Assembly: GCA_947468665.1 (NCBI GenBank)
Contig: CANILH010000016.1
Coordinates: 1 to 47,610, forward strand
Reading direction: 5' to 3'
DNA length: 47,610 nucleotides
DNA from: Oligoflexales bacterium
Lineage (GTDB): Bacteria > Bdellovibrionota_B > Oligoflexia > Oligoflexales > RGVZ01
Of the stretch, positions 34,409 through 42,780 are shown piece by piece (position 1 is the stretch's first letter; every line of letters starts with the position of its first letter). A model generated the notes under the pieces. That model was not told the DNA's origin. It did no database searches and worked only from the letters and a program-made list of their open reading frames with translations. Position numbers and translations under genes: made by a program.

Positions 34409-35371
34409 ATGGATCATGAATCGAGCCACCCGTCTTCCGGGGATAGAACCCGGTATCTGAATATAGTTTATTTTATCGAGTCAGCCCGAAGTCACACCAT
34501 CCGGATTAATTTAGCCCATGCTCGCTGGGCTGCGGGCGCATCGATACTTGTCTTCACATGGGCTGTTGGCAGCATCTTTTGGATCACGGCGCTAAGATTT
34601 CAGATCACGGCGGCCCGAAACCGCCTAGAGACGTCTTTGACCGCTATCTTTGATTATCAGATAAAAAATGACAAGGTTTTCGATCTTGCCTACCCACCCG
34701 ATGCGACCAACGGTTACTACTCTGAATCCGCGCAGCTCGCCTCTAATAATCCCCTAGTGGAGAAAACCTTAGCAAAAGGACCCGTTGAGGGAGCGGCGGT
34801 AAAAAAACCAGACCCGGCCCACGACAAACCATTGGTCAAATCTCAGACAAAGGCCTTGCTGAATGACACAGAGAAAAGCCTTGAAAAGCCAGCACCCCAG
34901 ACAAGCGCTCAGCCATCGGTAGCCGCCGAGGCATCTCACGATACATTGGAACGTCTTATAGAAATCTCAAACGCGAAAATCTCAAAAACCGGCTCAAAAT
35001 ACTCTCTGGTATTTGATATAAATAACCTCAGCAAAAAAAAGGCGGAGGGATATATCTGGACGGTCGCCTCATTCGCGTCTGAGAACGGTCAGACGACCCT
35101 TAGCGCGGCGCCAGAGCAAACCAAAATTGACGGCACCACCGGAGACATCGTCTCAATTAAATCCGCTTACCGCTTCAGTATCCAAAGATTTAAAAATAAA
35201 GTTTTCGACTTTAAAACACCCGCCGGAAAAAACTGGAAGCTCAGCGCCCTTAAAATACACTTCTCAGATGTAGTGGGAACGGCAAAAGACGCTGTTGAGA
35301 TTCCGGTTGATCAGGTGGCAACCCGCTCTACAGGCGGCCAGGCGGTACCCGCTGATGCTGGACTTAATTAG
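34409..35371 (+). CDS. Single-pass inner-membrane protein with periplasmic domain, unknown
   Basis: 320 residues from ATG 34409, which has GAGAGG upstream; an ATG at 34388 is less likely. A short cytoplasmic N-terminus, one helix at ~41-60 (AAGASILVFTWAVGSIFWI) and a large periplasmic part: a Lys/Pro/Ser/Ala linker (~105-180), then a folded beta-rich domain (YSLVFDINNLSKKKAEGYIW, YRFSIQRFKNKVFDF, WKLSALKIHFSD). The N-terminal arrangement resembles membrane-anchored M23-type envelope proteins, but no peptidase motif is present. It starts a plus-strand cluster with a large lipoprotein and a PilZ protein. Confidence 0.75.
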   Translation: MDHESSHPSSGDRTRYLNIVYFIESARSHTIRINLAHARWAAGASILVFTWAVGSIFWITALRFQITAARNRLETSLTAIFDYQIKNDKVFDLAYPPDATNGYYSESAQLASNNPLVEKTLAKGPVEGAAVKKPDPAHDKPLVKSQTKALLNDTEKSLEKPAPQTSAQPSVAAEASHDTLERLIEISNAKISKTGSKYSLVFDINNLSKKKAEGYIWTVASFASENGQTTLSAAPEQTKIDGTTGDIVSIKSAYRFSIQRFKNKVFDFKTPAGKNWKLSALKIHFSDVVGTAKDAVEIPVDQVATRSTGGQAVPADAGLN

Positions 35372-35393
35372 GCGAAAATCGGGATCAACTCCA

Positions 35394-37682
35394 ATGAACA
35401 GACCAAATCCAATATACGTCCCGATTCTTATGGCAATTCTCGTGGCTGGATGCCAGCCGGGAAATGGCACGATAAAAATTGAGATCGCGGCGAAAACTGC
35501 AGAAAATACTCCTGTTTCCGGCGCAACCGTCACACTAGACGACGAGCAAATTGGCCAAACAAACGCTTTTGGCACATTTTCGTCAACGGTATCACTGCCG
35601 GCTTCAGGCCGACACAAAATCACTATCGCGAGAGAGGACTCCACTCATTATTACGCCCCACATTTCGAGACGTTTAAGCTCTCTCGTGGTGACGAATTAA
35701 TCCTAAGTATCAAACCGGTTCTCTACGTTGTTCCAAAACCCCGATCGAGGCTCGCGGTCACGCCCCAAAGGTTCATTACAACGTCGTCAGAGGCCGCGAC
35801 AAATACCACAAAATCAGTAGCCGCAAACGAAGAGGACAACTCTAAAAGCTTAAGCATTCCCCTCATCGCGCTGAGCGAGCGCGATCTGAACACAGCAAGT
35901 CAATCGCCAGAGGAAACCACGACACCAAATGAAACTCCTGCCATCTTTACGACTCACGTGTACGCCGGACGCGGCCCACTTTCCGACGCGACCGTCACAT
36001 TTACTCAGGCAAACGGACTTGAGCTCGGCTGCCGAACCAATGACCGCGGGCGCTGCGTTATCACGGTTCAAGAAAAGCGAATATCAACCGGCAGTCTGCT
36101 CCTTCAGCATCCAGGGTTTAAGTCGGTTCTACGAGAACTAACACCTAAGAATAACGCAAATATTCGCTTTTCAATGGAACCAGGCCTGACAATAGACATT
36201 AAAAGCGTAGCCAATGGTCCCTGGAGCTCCTCCGCGCTGCCGGGTGCTGAGGTTCGTCTTAGGGGGGCTACTGTAGGAATCACAAACGCGCAGGGTCTGG
36301 CCGTCATAAGTCCTGAGAACATACTTCCCGTCACTTTGCGCGTTGAATCGCCATTGGGAGACGACGCCGTCGAGTTAAGCGTTTCAAATGCCACCGAAGC
36401 GAAGGTCCTCGCCAGATTCTCCAGCGATTCAAAAGACGGATGGAACCAGTGGCGGATGTTCCGGCTCCATGAAATAGGTGATGTCTCTGATAACATCCCA
36501 ACCGCGAGTTATATGGCCCTCGAAACATCACTTTACCGCGATTCCCCGGCGGTAAAGGAAAATCTTGACGTTAGCCAGTTCAGCCGCCTTCCGACCGGCA
36601 CGCTTGCCTTGCTTCCCGTGACAGAGCTCTCTGATAACCGCGTGAGCCTTAGCTTGTACGCCCTCGACTCCAGCGGAGTTCTAGCCGTTTCCAAGCCCGC
36701 CCTGGTTAAATCCCCGTTTCTCGCCGAAGCCTGGGCAAGTGCCGGTGATGAAGTTAAAGAATCACTGTTAAGCCAACTTCCCTGGCCCGGCGCTGTATCG
36801 TCGGCCAATAAGGGACTGATCTCAGTCGCGATGAACCCAAAGTACGTTCATATTAATGATGTCATTACGATTGATGCTGACAATGGAAAGCTTGCGGGCA
36901 AGGTGGTCTCCATTGCGGGCAAACATATCGCGGTGCGTCTTGCTGACATAGCTGGATCAAGCCGAGACAACCGAAAAATTATCGGCGCCCCCGCGAGAAA
37001 AATAATTCCCCTAGAGCCTAAACTGGCCCATCAAACCGCCTTGTTGTCGATGTTAAAACCGGTAATTTTTGACCGTCCGGAGATACGCCTCGCGAAAAAA
37101 TACCTGGCGGAAAATAACCCCGATGCCGCCCTTAAAGCACTTTCAAACGCCGAAATAACAGGAACATCGAATATTCTGGTAGAGCAAATGATGGCCGCTA
37201 TATCCCAGGGAAAAAGCGAGAGTGTCGCGGTTGTTCATGATCTCTATGACATATTACGCCTCACCACAGCCAGCGGATTGACATTCGCCACTCTCGTGAC
37301 CGAGGCCAACCTGATCCGCGCGCAGACGGATGCCCTTCTCGTCATCGCGGGCAACTCTGACCTGATCAATCGCCTTGATGAACTTGTCCAGCGCGCCCTT
37401 GTAATAAAAACAGATCTCCAGTCCAAGTTTACATCTCGATTGTCTGACTCAAGCATCATTGCGACGCTTATCTACACTCGATTAGTGGCCTCCAGAAAAA
37501 AAGCTGAATGTGAGGGCGATGAGGTGACTCTGGCGACCCTTGGGTCACAGTGGGATGACTTTGAAAAGAGTCTGCCTGCGGGTAAACTGCAAAAGATTGA
37601 ACACGACATCTGGTCGCGTACCATTTCTAGGGAGCGAGCCAGAGTATCGATGGTTCCGGTAAACGACAAGAAATCATTGTGA
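35394..37682 (+). CDS. Large lipoprotein with carboxypeptidase-regulatory-like modules
   Basis: 762 residues from ATG 35394. Upstream codons reaching back to 35295 overlap the previous gene and lack a signal. The lipobox LVAGC gives Cys20. At least three beta-sandwich modules of the CarboxypepD_reg/PEGA type follow, recognisable by their turn (NTPVSGATVTLDDEQIGQTN; GPLSDATVTFTQ...TNDRGRC; LPGAEVRLRGATVGITNAQG). The C-terminal ~300 residues are alpha-helical. Such modules usually hold proteins at the cell wall or in envelope complexes. It is 22 bases after the inner-membrane protein gene and 18 before the PilZ gene. Confidence 0.8.
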   Translation: MNRPNPIYVPILMAILVAGCQPGNGTIKIEIAAKTAENTPVSGATVTLDDEQIGQTNAFGTFSSTVSLPASGRHKITIAREDSTHYYAPHFETFKLSRGDELILSIKPVLYVVPKPRSRLAVTPQRFITTSSEAATNTTKSVAANEEDNSKSLSIPLIALSERDLNTASQSPEETTTPNETPAIFTTHVYAGRGPLSDATVTFTQANGLELGCRTNDRGRCVITVQEKRISTGSLLLQHPGFKSVLRELTPKNNANIRFSMEPGLTIDIKSVANGPWSSSALPGAEVRLRGATVGITNAQGLAVISPENILPVTLRVESPLGDDAVELSVSNATEAKVLARFSSDSKDGWNQWRMFRLHEIGDVSDNIPTASYMALETSLYRDSPAVKENLDVSQFSRLPTGTLALLPVTELSDNRVSLSLYALDSSGVLAVSKPALVKSPFLAEAWASAGDEVKESLLSQLPWPGAVSSANKGLISVAMNPKYVHINDVITIDADNGKLAGKVVSIAGKHIAVRLADIAGSSRDNRKIIGAPARKIIPLEPKLAHQTALLSMLKPVIFDRPEIRLAKKYLAENNPDAALKALSNAEITGTSNILVEQMMAAISQGKSESVAVVHDLYDILRLTTASGLTFATLVTEANLIRAQTDALLVIAGNSDLINRLDELVQRALVIKTDLQSKFTSRLSDSSIIATLIYTRLVASRKKAECEGDEVTLATLGSQWDDFEKSLPAGKLQKIEHDIWSRTISRERARVSMVPVNDKKSL

Positions 37683-37700
37683 ACACTGGAGAAAGCAATC

Positions 37701-38642
37701 ATGGCATCAGAGTCAAACAACAGTAAACTCTCATCCGGTGACGAATCCAAGGGGAAGGGCAAAACCAATCAAGCGGTCGTTGACTATCTCCAGGCGCCGC
37801 GAAAGAAGAGGAAAAGTTACGTTGTTCTTGCCACGGGGCCGTCTGTAGATCAAGACACGGTCAATGCCATCCAGCGGTTTATGCGCTCACAATATGAAAA
37901 ACTGTCTTTTGTGGTTGTTAAATCTTTGGATGACCTTGTTAAGTATTCAACCAGAAATATCGTTCTTGCGATTGTGGACGACCGTCTATCGACCCGGTTT
38001 GAGACTCTAGACACGATCCGAAAGCTAAAAGAACAAAAAACCGATGGGCCTATGCCGACCTTATTCTTAACCCACGATTCACAGGAGCTGATCAACGAAT
38101 ATCAGAAAATCCTGAAAGTCTGGCATGAGGCGGACGAATATATTGTCGTAACCGAAGCTGCCAGACACGCGATTTTTACAAAGATAAAAGCCGGCCTCGA
38201 CAACAACAACCAACGCCGGGGGCGTCGCTATAAAGTGGCTATCCCCATCCATTTCAAACTCCTTGATTCCGGGGAAAAAATATACAAGGGAAATATTCTC
38301 GACTTCAGTATTCACGGCGCTCTCCTGAGTGTTGAGGACGATGCTCATCATTTCGCGCTCAAAGACCAGATTTTGTGCCTCATCCCCATCAGCCAATATG
38401 TAAAAGGGGATACCGATGTACTTCGCATGTCGGCCAGGGTTCGCCGGGTTTTGATCTCCGGAGACAAGGCAGGAATCAGCTGGGAATACATCTCAGAGGC
38501 TAAAGTCACTACAATGACCAGTCTTCTTACCTCTATAGTAGACGTCTCACTGGCAAAATCCGCGGCGGGCACGCGGGCTAAAATAATAAGGGCCCAAGCG
38601 GACGCAAACCTGACAAGGTCTGCTCCAAAAATACCAGTATAA
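37701..38642 (+). CDS. Receiver-like plus PilZ domain protein (c-di-GMP effector)
   Basis: 313 residues. Residues ~38-165 look like a diverged receiver domain (YVVLATGPSVDQD, AIVDDRLSTRF, PTLFLTHDSQE); the usual phospho-Asp context is altered, so phosphorylation is doubtful. Residues ~170-285 are a PilZ domain with the two c-di-GMP motifs intact: R172xxxR176 (RRGRR) and D201-x-S-x-x-G206 (DFSIHG). It is therefore expected to bind c-di-GMP. A Lys-rich start precedes it and a basic helix follows. GGAG is upstream of ATG 37701. Gene order suggests it controls the envelope proteins encoded ahead of it. Confidence 0.85.
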   Translation: MASESNNSKLSSGDESKGKGKTNQAVVDYLQAPRKKRKSYVVLATGPSVDQDTVNAIQRFMRSQYEKLSFVVVKSLDDLVKYSTRNIVLAIVDDRLSTRFETLDTIRKLKEQKTDGPMPTLFLTHDSQELINEYQKILKVWHEADEYIVVTEAARHAIFTKIKAGLDNNNQRRGRRYKVAIPIHFKLLDSGEKIYKGNILDFSIHGALLSVEDDAHHFALKDQILCLIPISQYVKGDTDVLRMSARVRRVLISGDKAGISWEYISEAKVTTMTSLLTSIVDVSLAKSAAGTRAKIIRAQADANLTRSAPKIPV

Positions 38643-38765
38643 ATACTGTAATTTCATCGTATTATAGATAAAGCTTAATTTTCTCCCTCGCTTGTCCGAT
38701 AGATTCTACCAGAAGGTGGCCCGCTGTTTTACCGGGTTGCTTAATAGGAACTAGGGGGAAATTTT

Positions 38766-39884
38766 ATGAGTCGCTCAACGCAATTTAAGATTCTCAATAA
38801 ATCAGTGCTCGCTATGCTGACAGGCTCGGTTTTGTTCCTCGCAGCGTGTAACGCCAACGACAGAAGTAGTCTTCGCGTAGCCGGCGGAACAATTGACGGC
38901 AGTGGTGGCAATAGTAAATACCCAGCCACTGTATATGTGGAGCTTAAGGGCAAAGACTTCAACAACCAAGTGGCAACAATCCGCAACGTCGGATCCCTTG
39001 TTGATGTTGGTCTTGGTGACTCATATGCCCTGATCCTCTCACTTGCCGATGTGTTCCAGGCAAATAACGGTGTCGCTACTTTGCCGCTGATGAAAGAAGT
39101 AAACATAAAGCTCTACATGAGCAGCGGCCAAGACGAGATCGACCTCCCGGCTCTTAAAATGTCCGCAGGAGGGTTTCTTCAAGATCCGTCCAATAAGTCC
39201 TATTTCATGCTCACTGTCGGTGTAAAAGCAGAGAAAACCGGCCCCGTCGACGCGGCGTCAGAGCAAAAGGTAAATGACATTGCGCTGAAGGTTTTCATGG
39301 AAAGCCCTCTCATGACTGAAAAAGGCGTAAACCTTCGTGACGCCAACACAAGCTTTGTCATGATCGCGGTGCCAAAAAGCGCGCACCCAAGCCTTGCGTC
39401 ACTCAGGGTTCCATCCATTATGACAGCTGAAGATCGTCCAGACGCGGCAGGCCTGAAAGGTGTCGTCGTTGGGTTCGGTGAGAACACCGTTGGCGGCTCT
39501 AAGAAGAACGAATTCGCCCTCTCGGCCGCGTTGCCAAGTGTCATGAAGCGTAACTATGCTGATATTGAGGCACTTAATAAATCATCTGGGGATTATACTC
39601 CGCTGCGCCAGGTGATCGGCTCAGCGTCAGCGGTCGCTCAGCAAGTCTGGGAGTTCACTGGCTCTGGTCTCTGTGGATCCAAAGACGGATCTAACTATGA
39701 CACTGGTGCCGCAGTCTATATCGACGGAAAATTCGCTGGCTTCGGCGTTCGCTCTACAGCAAAAAGTGCTGGCTTCAAAGGCAAGCTTGACTGCGCGGCC
39801 ACTGATCGCAGCGACATGGTGACAATGGTGGTAAGCCCATCAAAAGACCAGATCGCTCAATTCGTCAGCAGAGCTAAGAAGTAA
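38766..39884 (+). CDS. Lipoprotein, possibly a degenerate trypsin-like fold
   Basis: 372 residues. The lipobox LAAC gives Cys28. The C-terminal half contains VVGFGENTVGGSKKNEFALS and CGSKDGSNYDTGAAVYIDGKFAGFGVRS. The latter reads like the Cys-x-x-Asp-Ser-Gly-Gly-Pro region of S1 peptidases with the catalytic Ser motif lost, so an inactive protease-like scaffold is possible. The first half is unrecognised. AGGGGG lies upstream of ATG 38766. Two tiny lipoprotein genes follow within 30-45 bases on the same strand. Confidence 0.75.
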   Translation: MSRSTQFKILNKSVLAMLTGSVLFLAACNANDRSSLRVAGGTIDGSGGNSKYPATVYVELKGKDFNNQVATIRNVGSLVDVGLGDSYALILSLADVFQANNGVATLPLMKEVNIKLYMSSGQDEIDLPALKMSAGGFLQDPSNKSYFMLTVGVKAEKTGPVDAASEQKVNDIALKVFMESPLMTEKGVNLRDANTSFVMIAVPKSAHPSLASLRVPSIMTAEDRPDAAGLKGVVVGFGENTVGGSKKNEFALSAALPSVMKRNYADIEALNKSSGDYTPLRQVIGSASAVAQQVWEFTGSGLCGSKDGSNYDTGAAVYIDGKFAGFGVRSTAKSAGFKGKLDCAATDRSDMVTMVVSPSKDQIAQFVSRAKK

Positions 39885-39914
39885 CAAATCAAATAGGAAA
39901 GAGAGGATATATTT

Positions 39915-40169
39915 ATGAAAAGTAGCCAAACTAAAATCTTAGGTCTCGTCCTTATCGCCTCCTTCAGTTTTTCGGGCTGCGGCATGTTAGGCAGTATTTT
40001 ACCGATGCTTGGCGGCCTTTTAGGCGGCGCAGGCCTCACCGATGGCCCGGAAAACTCACTTTTTATGACAAGTAACGACATGGGAGCTTCAAAGATCCCG
40101 TTTCAGGTACACACAAGTAATGGCCGCCTTGAGAATCCAGACGGCGGCAAACTATACGGACACTATTGA
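39915..40169 (+). CDS. Small lipoprotein with conserved C-terminal motif (copy 1)
   Basis: 84 residues. The lipobox SFSGC gives Cys22, followed by a glycine/leucine-rich stretch (MLGSILPMLGGLLGG). The last 24 residues (IPFQVHTSNGRL and PDGGKLYGHY) match 17 of 24 positions in the next gene. GAGAGG precedes ATG 39915. It lies 30 bases after the larger lipoprotein gene. Function unknown. Confidence 0.75.
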   Translation: MKSSQTKILGLVLIASFSFSGCGMLGSILPMLGGLLGGAGLTDGPENSLFMTSNDMGASKIPFQVHTSNGRLENPDGGKLYGHY

Positions 40170-40213
40170 TTGTTCTCTGAATAAGCTGACCAAACTGGGC
40201 TCACGAGGTCTTT

Positions 40214-40477
40214 ATGAAATTCCTTAAAGCTAAATTTCTCATTGGATCCATCCTGCTTGCGGCCTTGAACTCTTCAAGCTGCAGCGCTCTGGGTGGACTC
40301 ATGGGCGGAGGCGGCGGAGCAAGCCCCGCGCTTCCGGACGCGTCAGGAATCATAAACGGCTTGATACCCACGCCATCCCTTACGGGTAATTCTGAATCAA
40401 ACATCCCGTTTCAAATTCGCACCAGTAACCAGCGACTGGATGCTCCGGACGGCGCTAAGTTATACGGTCAGTACTAG
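40214..40477 (+). CDS. Small lipoprotein with conserved C-terminal motif (copy 2)
   Basis: 87 residues. The lipobox NSSSC gives Cys23. Like its neighbour it has a Gly/Leu-rich linker and ends in IPFQIRTSNQRL and PDGAKLYGQY. The strong match at the C-terminus with loose similarity between suggests tandem duplication and a functional tail. GAGG precedes ATG 40214. Its stop overlaps the end of the convergent oxyR by 4 bases. Confidence 0.75.
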   Translation: MKFLKAKFLIGSILLAALNSSSCSALGGLMGGGGGASPALPDASGIINGLIPTPSLTGNSESNIPFQIRTSNQRLDAPDGAKLYGQY

Positions 40478-41427
40478 GATTCTTTTACCGCGATAACGCG
40501 GGCCCTCTTCCCCGCCTCAATCAGAGACCGGGGAAGATTTTTTTTGACCACTTCACTTAATACTTTCAGGGCCGGCGTCTTGAGTTGGGTCCTGCGATAC
40601 ATAAGCCCAACGTCCCGGGCGGGCACTGGATTCTCAAATTCCAGGATTTTAACGTCCTCATCAAAATCAGACTCCAGACCGGTCGCGAGATGAGGAACAA
40701 GCGTGTAGCCAAGACCCTGGGAGACAAGCCTCTTTAATGTCTCAACCGAGCCGCTCTCAAAGCGGACGTTACTTAGGGCAGGTTTACGGCCCTTTAGTTT
40801 GCATGCCTGAAGAATCTGCCCTCTAAGACAATGGCCTTCCTCTAAAAGCCATAAACCGTCGCCATCGATATCTCCTGGGGCGATTTTTTTTCTTTTGGCG
40901 AGCTTATGATCTTTATGGACGTAGAGATAAAACGGCTCAGTATAAAGTACTTCTGTGGTGTAGCTGACGCCGTCTACGGGAATAGCTAAAATGCCGACGT
41001 CTATCATCTCTCGCTCAAGAGCCTGAATAATTTCAGCTGTGGTAAGCTCTTTGACTTCAATTTTAAGCTTGGGATAACCCGTGGAAAGAGTCTCCATAAA
41101 AAGTGGCACAAGATATGCCGCCACCGTGGGAATGACACCAATCACAAAATCTCCGGAGACGTCTGTCGAAGCACCGGCGGCGATAGCCTGGATTTTTTTA
41201 AATTCCGCGATCACCTGTCTTGCCTGCGCTAAAATCGCCTGCCCCCGACTTGTCGGCACGATCGGCTGCGCGGAACGATCAAATAAAATAACCCCAAGCT
41301 CGTCTTCAAGCTTTGAGAGCTGGGCCGACAATGTCGGCTGCGTGACAAAACAAGCCTTGGCCGCCCGCGCGAAATGGCGATGCGTATCGACTGCGATGGC
41401 ATACTCAAGCTGTGTAATTGACGACAT
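40474..41427 (-). CDS. oxyR: Peroxide-sensing LysR-type regulator OxyR
   Basis: 317 residues. N-terminal winged helix (QPTLSAQLSKLEDELGVILFD) and periplasmic-binding-like sensor domain. The redox pair is conserved at the expected place: Cys200 and Cys209 in EEGHCLRGQILQACK, matching E. coli Cys199/Cys208, so it should form a disulphide with H2O2. It is divergent from ahpC-ahpD, which it likely activates from the palindrome at 41455-41475. Both sides of that site fit dual control, including autoregulation. Confidence 0.94.
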   Translation of the reverse strand: MSSITQLEYAIAVDTHRHFARAAKACFVTQPTLSAQLSKLEDELGVILFDRSAQPIVPTSRGQAILAQARQVIAEFKKIQAIAAGASTDVSGDFVIGVIPTVAAYLVPLFMETLSTGYPKLKIEVKELTTAEIIQALEREMIDVGILAIPVDGVSYTTEVLYTEPFYLYVHKDHKLAKRKKIAPGDIDGDGLWLLEEGHCLRGQILQACKLKGRKPALSNVRFESGSVETLKRLVSQGLGYTLVPHLATGLESDFDEDVKILEFENPVPARDVGLMYRRTQLKTPALKVLSEVVKKNLPRSLIEAGKRARVIAVKES

Positions 41428-41454
41428 ATATTAATAATTTCTGGTGGTTATAGA

Positions 41455-41475
41455 TTGATAGATTTATTCTATCAA
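41455..41475. promoter_or_regulatory. OxyR-type operator between oxyR and ahpC
   Basis: TTGATAG (41455-41461) and CTATCAA (41469-41475) are perfect inverted repeats around a 7-base spacer. The core ATAG-N7-CTAT is exactly the OxyR half-operator consensus. A related half-site, TTATCAA, occurs 30 bases further at 41499-41505. The site lies 28 bases from the oxyR start and ~130 from ahpC. Confidence 0.75.
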
Positions 41476-41605
41476 GACTTAATTTTAATCAATTTCAGTT
41501 ATCAAGTCAAATGGGCGACAAGTATTACATGAAGGAAAGGGAGCTGGCCATGGTGGCAAGGTCCCAGTTCCTGAAGAACGTAAACACTCTTGAAAGGAGT
41601 CTATT

Positions 41606-42139
41606 ATGTTAGGTGTAGGCAAAAAATTTCCAAGCTTTAACCTTAAAGCAGTGGTCTCAAATGACCCCAAAACCGGAATCATCCAATACTCAAGTGATGA
41701 GCTCAAGGGGAAATGGGCTGTGGTGTTCTTTTATCCAAAAGACTTCACCTTCGTCTGCCCAACCGAGATCAAGGCATTCGGTGACCTGAATAAGGACTTT
41801 AATGACCGCGAGACCCAGGTTCTGACCGCAAGTACAGATAACGAGTTTGTGCACCTCGCTTGGCGAAGCCAAAAAGAAGAACTTAAGAATCTTCCGTTCC
41901 CTATGCTCTCTGACCTGAAACGTGAGCTTTCCACAACTCTTGGTATTCTTGACGAGGCGGAAGGGGTCGCTCAAAGAGCAACTTTTGTCGTCGATCCAGA
42001 AGGCATCATCCGTCACGTCTCAGTCAATGATCTGAGCGTGGGTCGAAACCCAAAAGAAATTCTTAGGGTCCTTGATGCCCTCCAAACCGATGAGCTTTGT
42101 CCTTGTAACTGGCAGCCAGGCGAAAAAACCCTTGGCTAA
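41606..42139 (+). CDS. ahpC: Peroxiredoxin AhpC (AhpD-dependent type)
   Basis: 177 residues, a 2-Cys peroxiredoxin. The peroxidatic Cys51 lies in FTFVCPTE, and the C-terminal Cys165-Pro-Cys167 (DELCPCNW) matches the three-cysteine type of Mycobacterium AhpC. That type is reduced by AhpD rather than AhpF, and ahpD follows 27 bases later. It removes H2O2, organic peroxides and peroxynitrite in the cytoplasm. GAAAGGAG precedes ATG 41606. A short upstream frame (41511-41612) runs through this ribosome site. Confidence 0.95.
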   Translation: MLGVGKKFPSFNLKAVVSNDPKTGIIQYSSDELKGKWAVVFFYPKDFTFVCPTEIKAFGDLNKDFNDRETQVLTASTDNEFVHLAWRSQKEELKNLPFPMLSDLKRELSTTLGILDEAEGVAQRATFVVDPEGIIRHVSVNDLSVGRNPKEILRVLDALQTDELCPCNWQPGEKTLG

Positions 42140-42166
42140 GACCATCAAACAGAAAGGATACCAGCC

Positions 42167-42691
42167 ATGACAATCACAGCGTTTAAAGACAGTCTTGGGG
42201 ACTTTGCCCGCGACACGAAGGTAAACCTCGGGACTGTTTTAACTGAAGAAGGTGCCCCGGGGCTAACTCTCAGGCAAATTCAAGGCACTGCCCTGGCATC
42301 AGTCTATGCGACAGGATCCATGGCACTAAGAGAGGCTCTTGAAGCGGAATTCGCGGGAAGTCTTCCGGCTGAGGACTTTCTGGCGGCAAAATCCGCGGCT
42401 TCAATCATGGCAATGAATAACATCTATTACCGGTTCACCCATTTGGTAGAAGATGAGGAGGTCTCCAAGCTTCCAGCAAGACTTCGCATGCAGGTCATCG
42501 GAAAGCCCGGGATCGATAAAGCCACCTTTGAGCTTTTTTGTATGGCGATCTCCGCCATCAACGGCTGCGGCATGTGCATGAAGTCACACGCCCACGAGCT
42601 TAGAAAGGCCGGGGTCTCCTCAGAAGGCATCCAGTCTGGTGCAAGAATCGCAGCGGTTATCCATGCCGCGGCGGTATCGCAGACGATTTAA
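42167..42691 (+). CDS. ahpD: Alkylhydroperoxidase AhpD
   Basis: 174 residues. The active site CGMCMKSH gives Cys134, Cys137 and His141, and Glu122 lies upstream in ATFELF. These match M. tuberculosis AhpD Glu118, Cys130, Cys133 and His137 at a constant offset of 4. It reduces AhpC and has weak peroxidase activity itself; electrons normally come from dihydrolipoamide. AAAGGA precedes ATG 42167. A terminator follows at 42724-42753. Confidence 0.95.
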   Translation: MTITAFKDSLGDFARDTKVNLGTVLTEEGAPGLTLRQIQGTALASVYATGSMALREALEAEFAGSLPAEDFLAAKSAASIMAMNNIYYRFTHLVEDEEVSKLPARLRMQVIGKPGIDKATFELFCMAISAINGCGMCMKSHAHELRKAGVSSEGIQSGARIAAVIHAAAVSQTI

Positions 42692-42723
42692 AGCCTCATT
42701 GGCTTAAATAAGTGCGGCCTTAG

Positions 42724-42753
42724 GCCTGGGGAGCTTGTGAACCCCAGGCTTTT
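42724..42753 (+). terminator. Rho-independent terminator of ahpC-ahpD
   Basis: GCCTGGGG (42724-42731) pairs with CCCCAGGC (42742-42749) around a ten-base loop, followed by TTTT. It is 32 bases after the ahpD stop and ends 27 bases before tmRNA, so the ssrA promoter must overlap it. Confidence 0.85.
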
Positions 42754-42780
42754 GCATTATATTAAGACGTTTTCCTCGAG

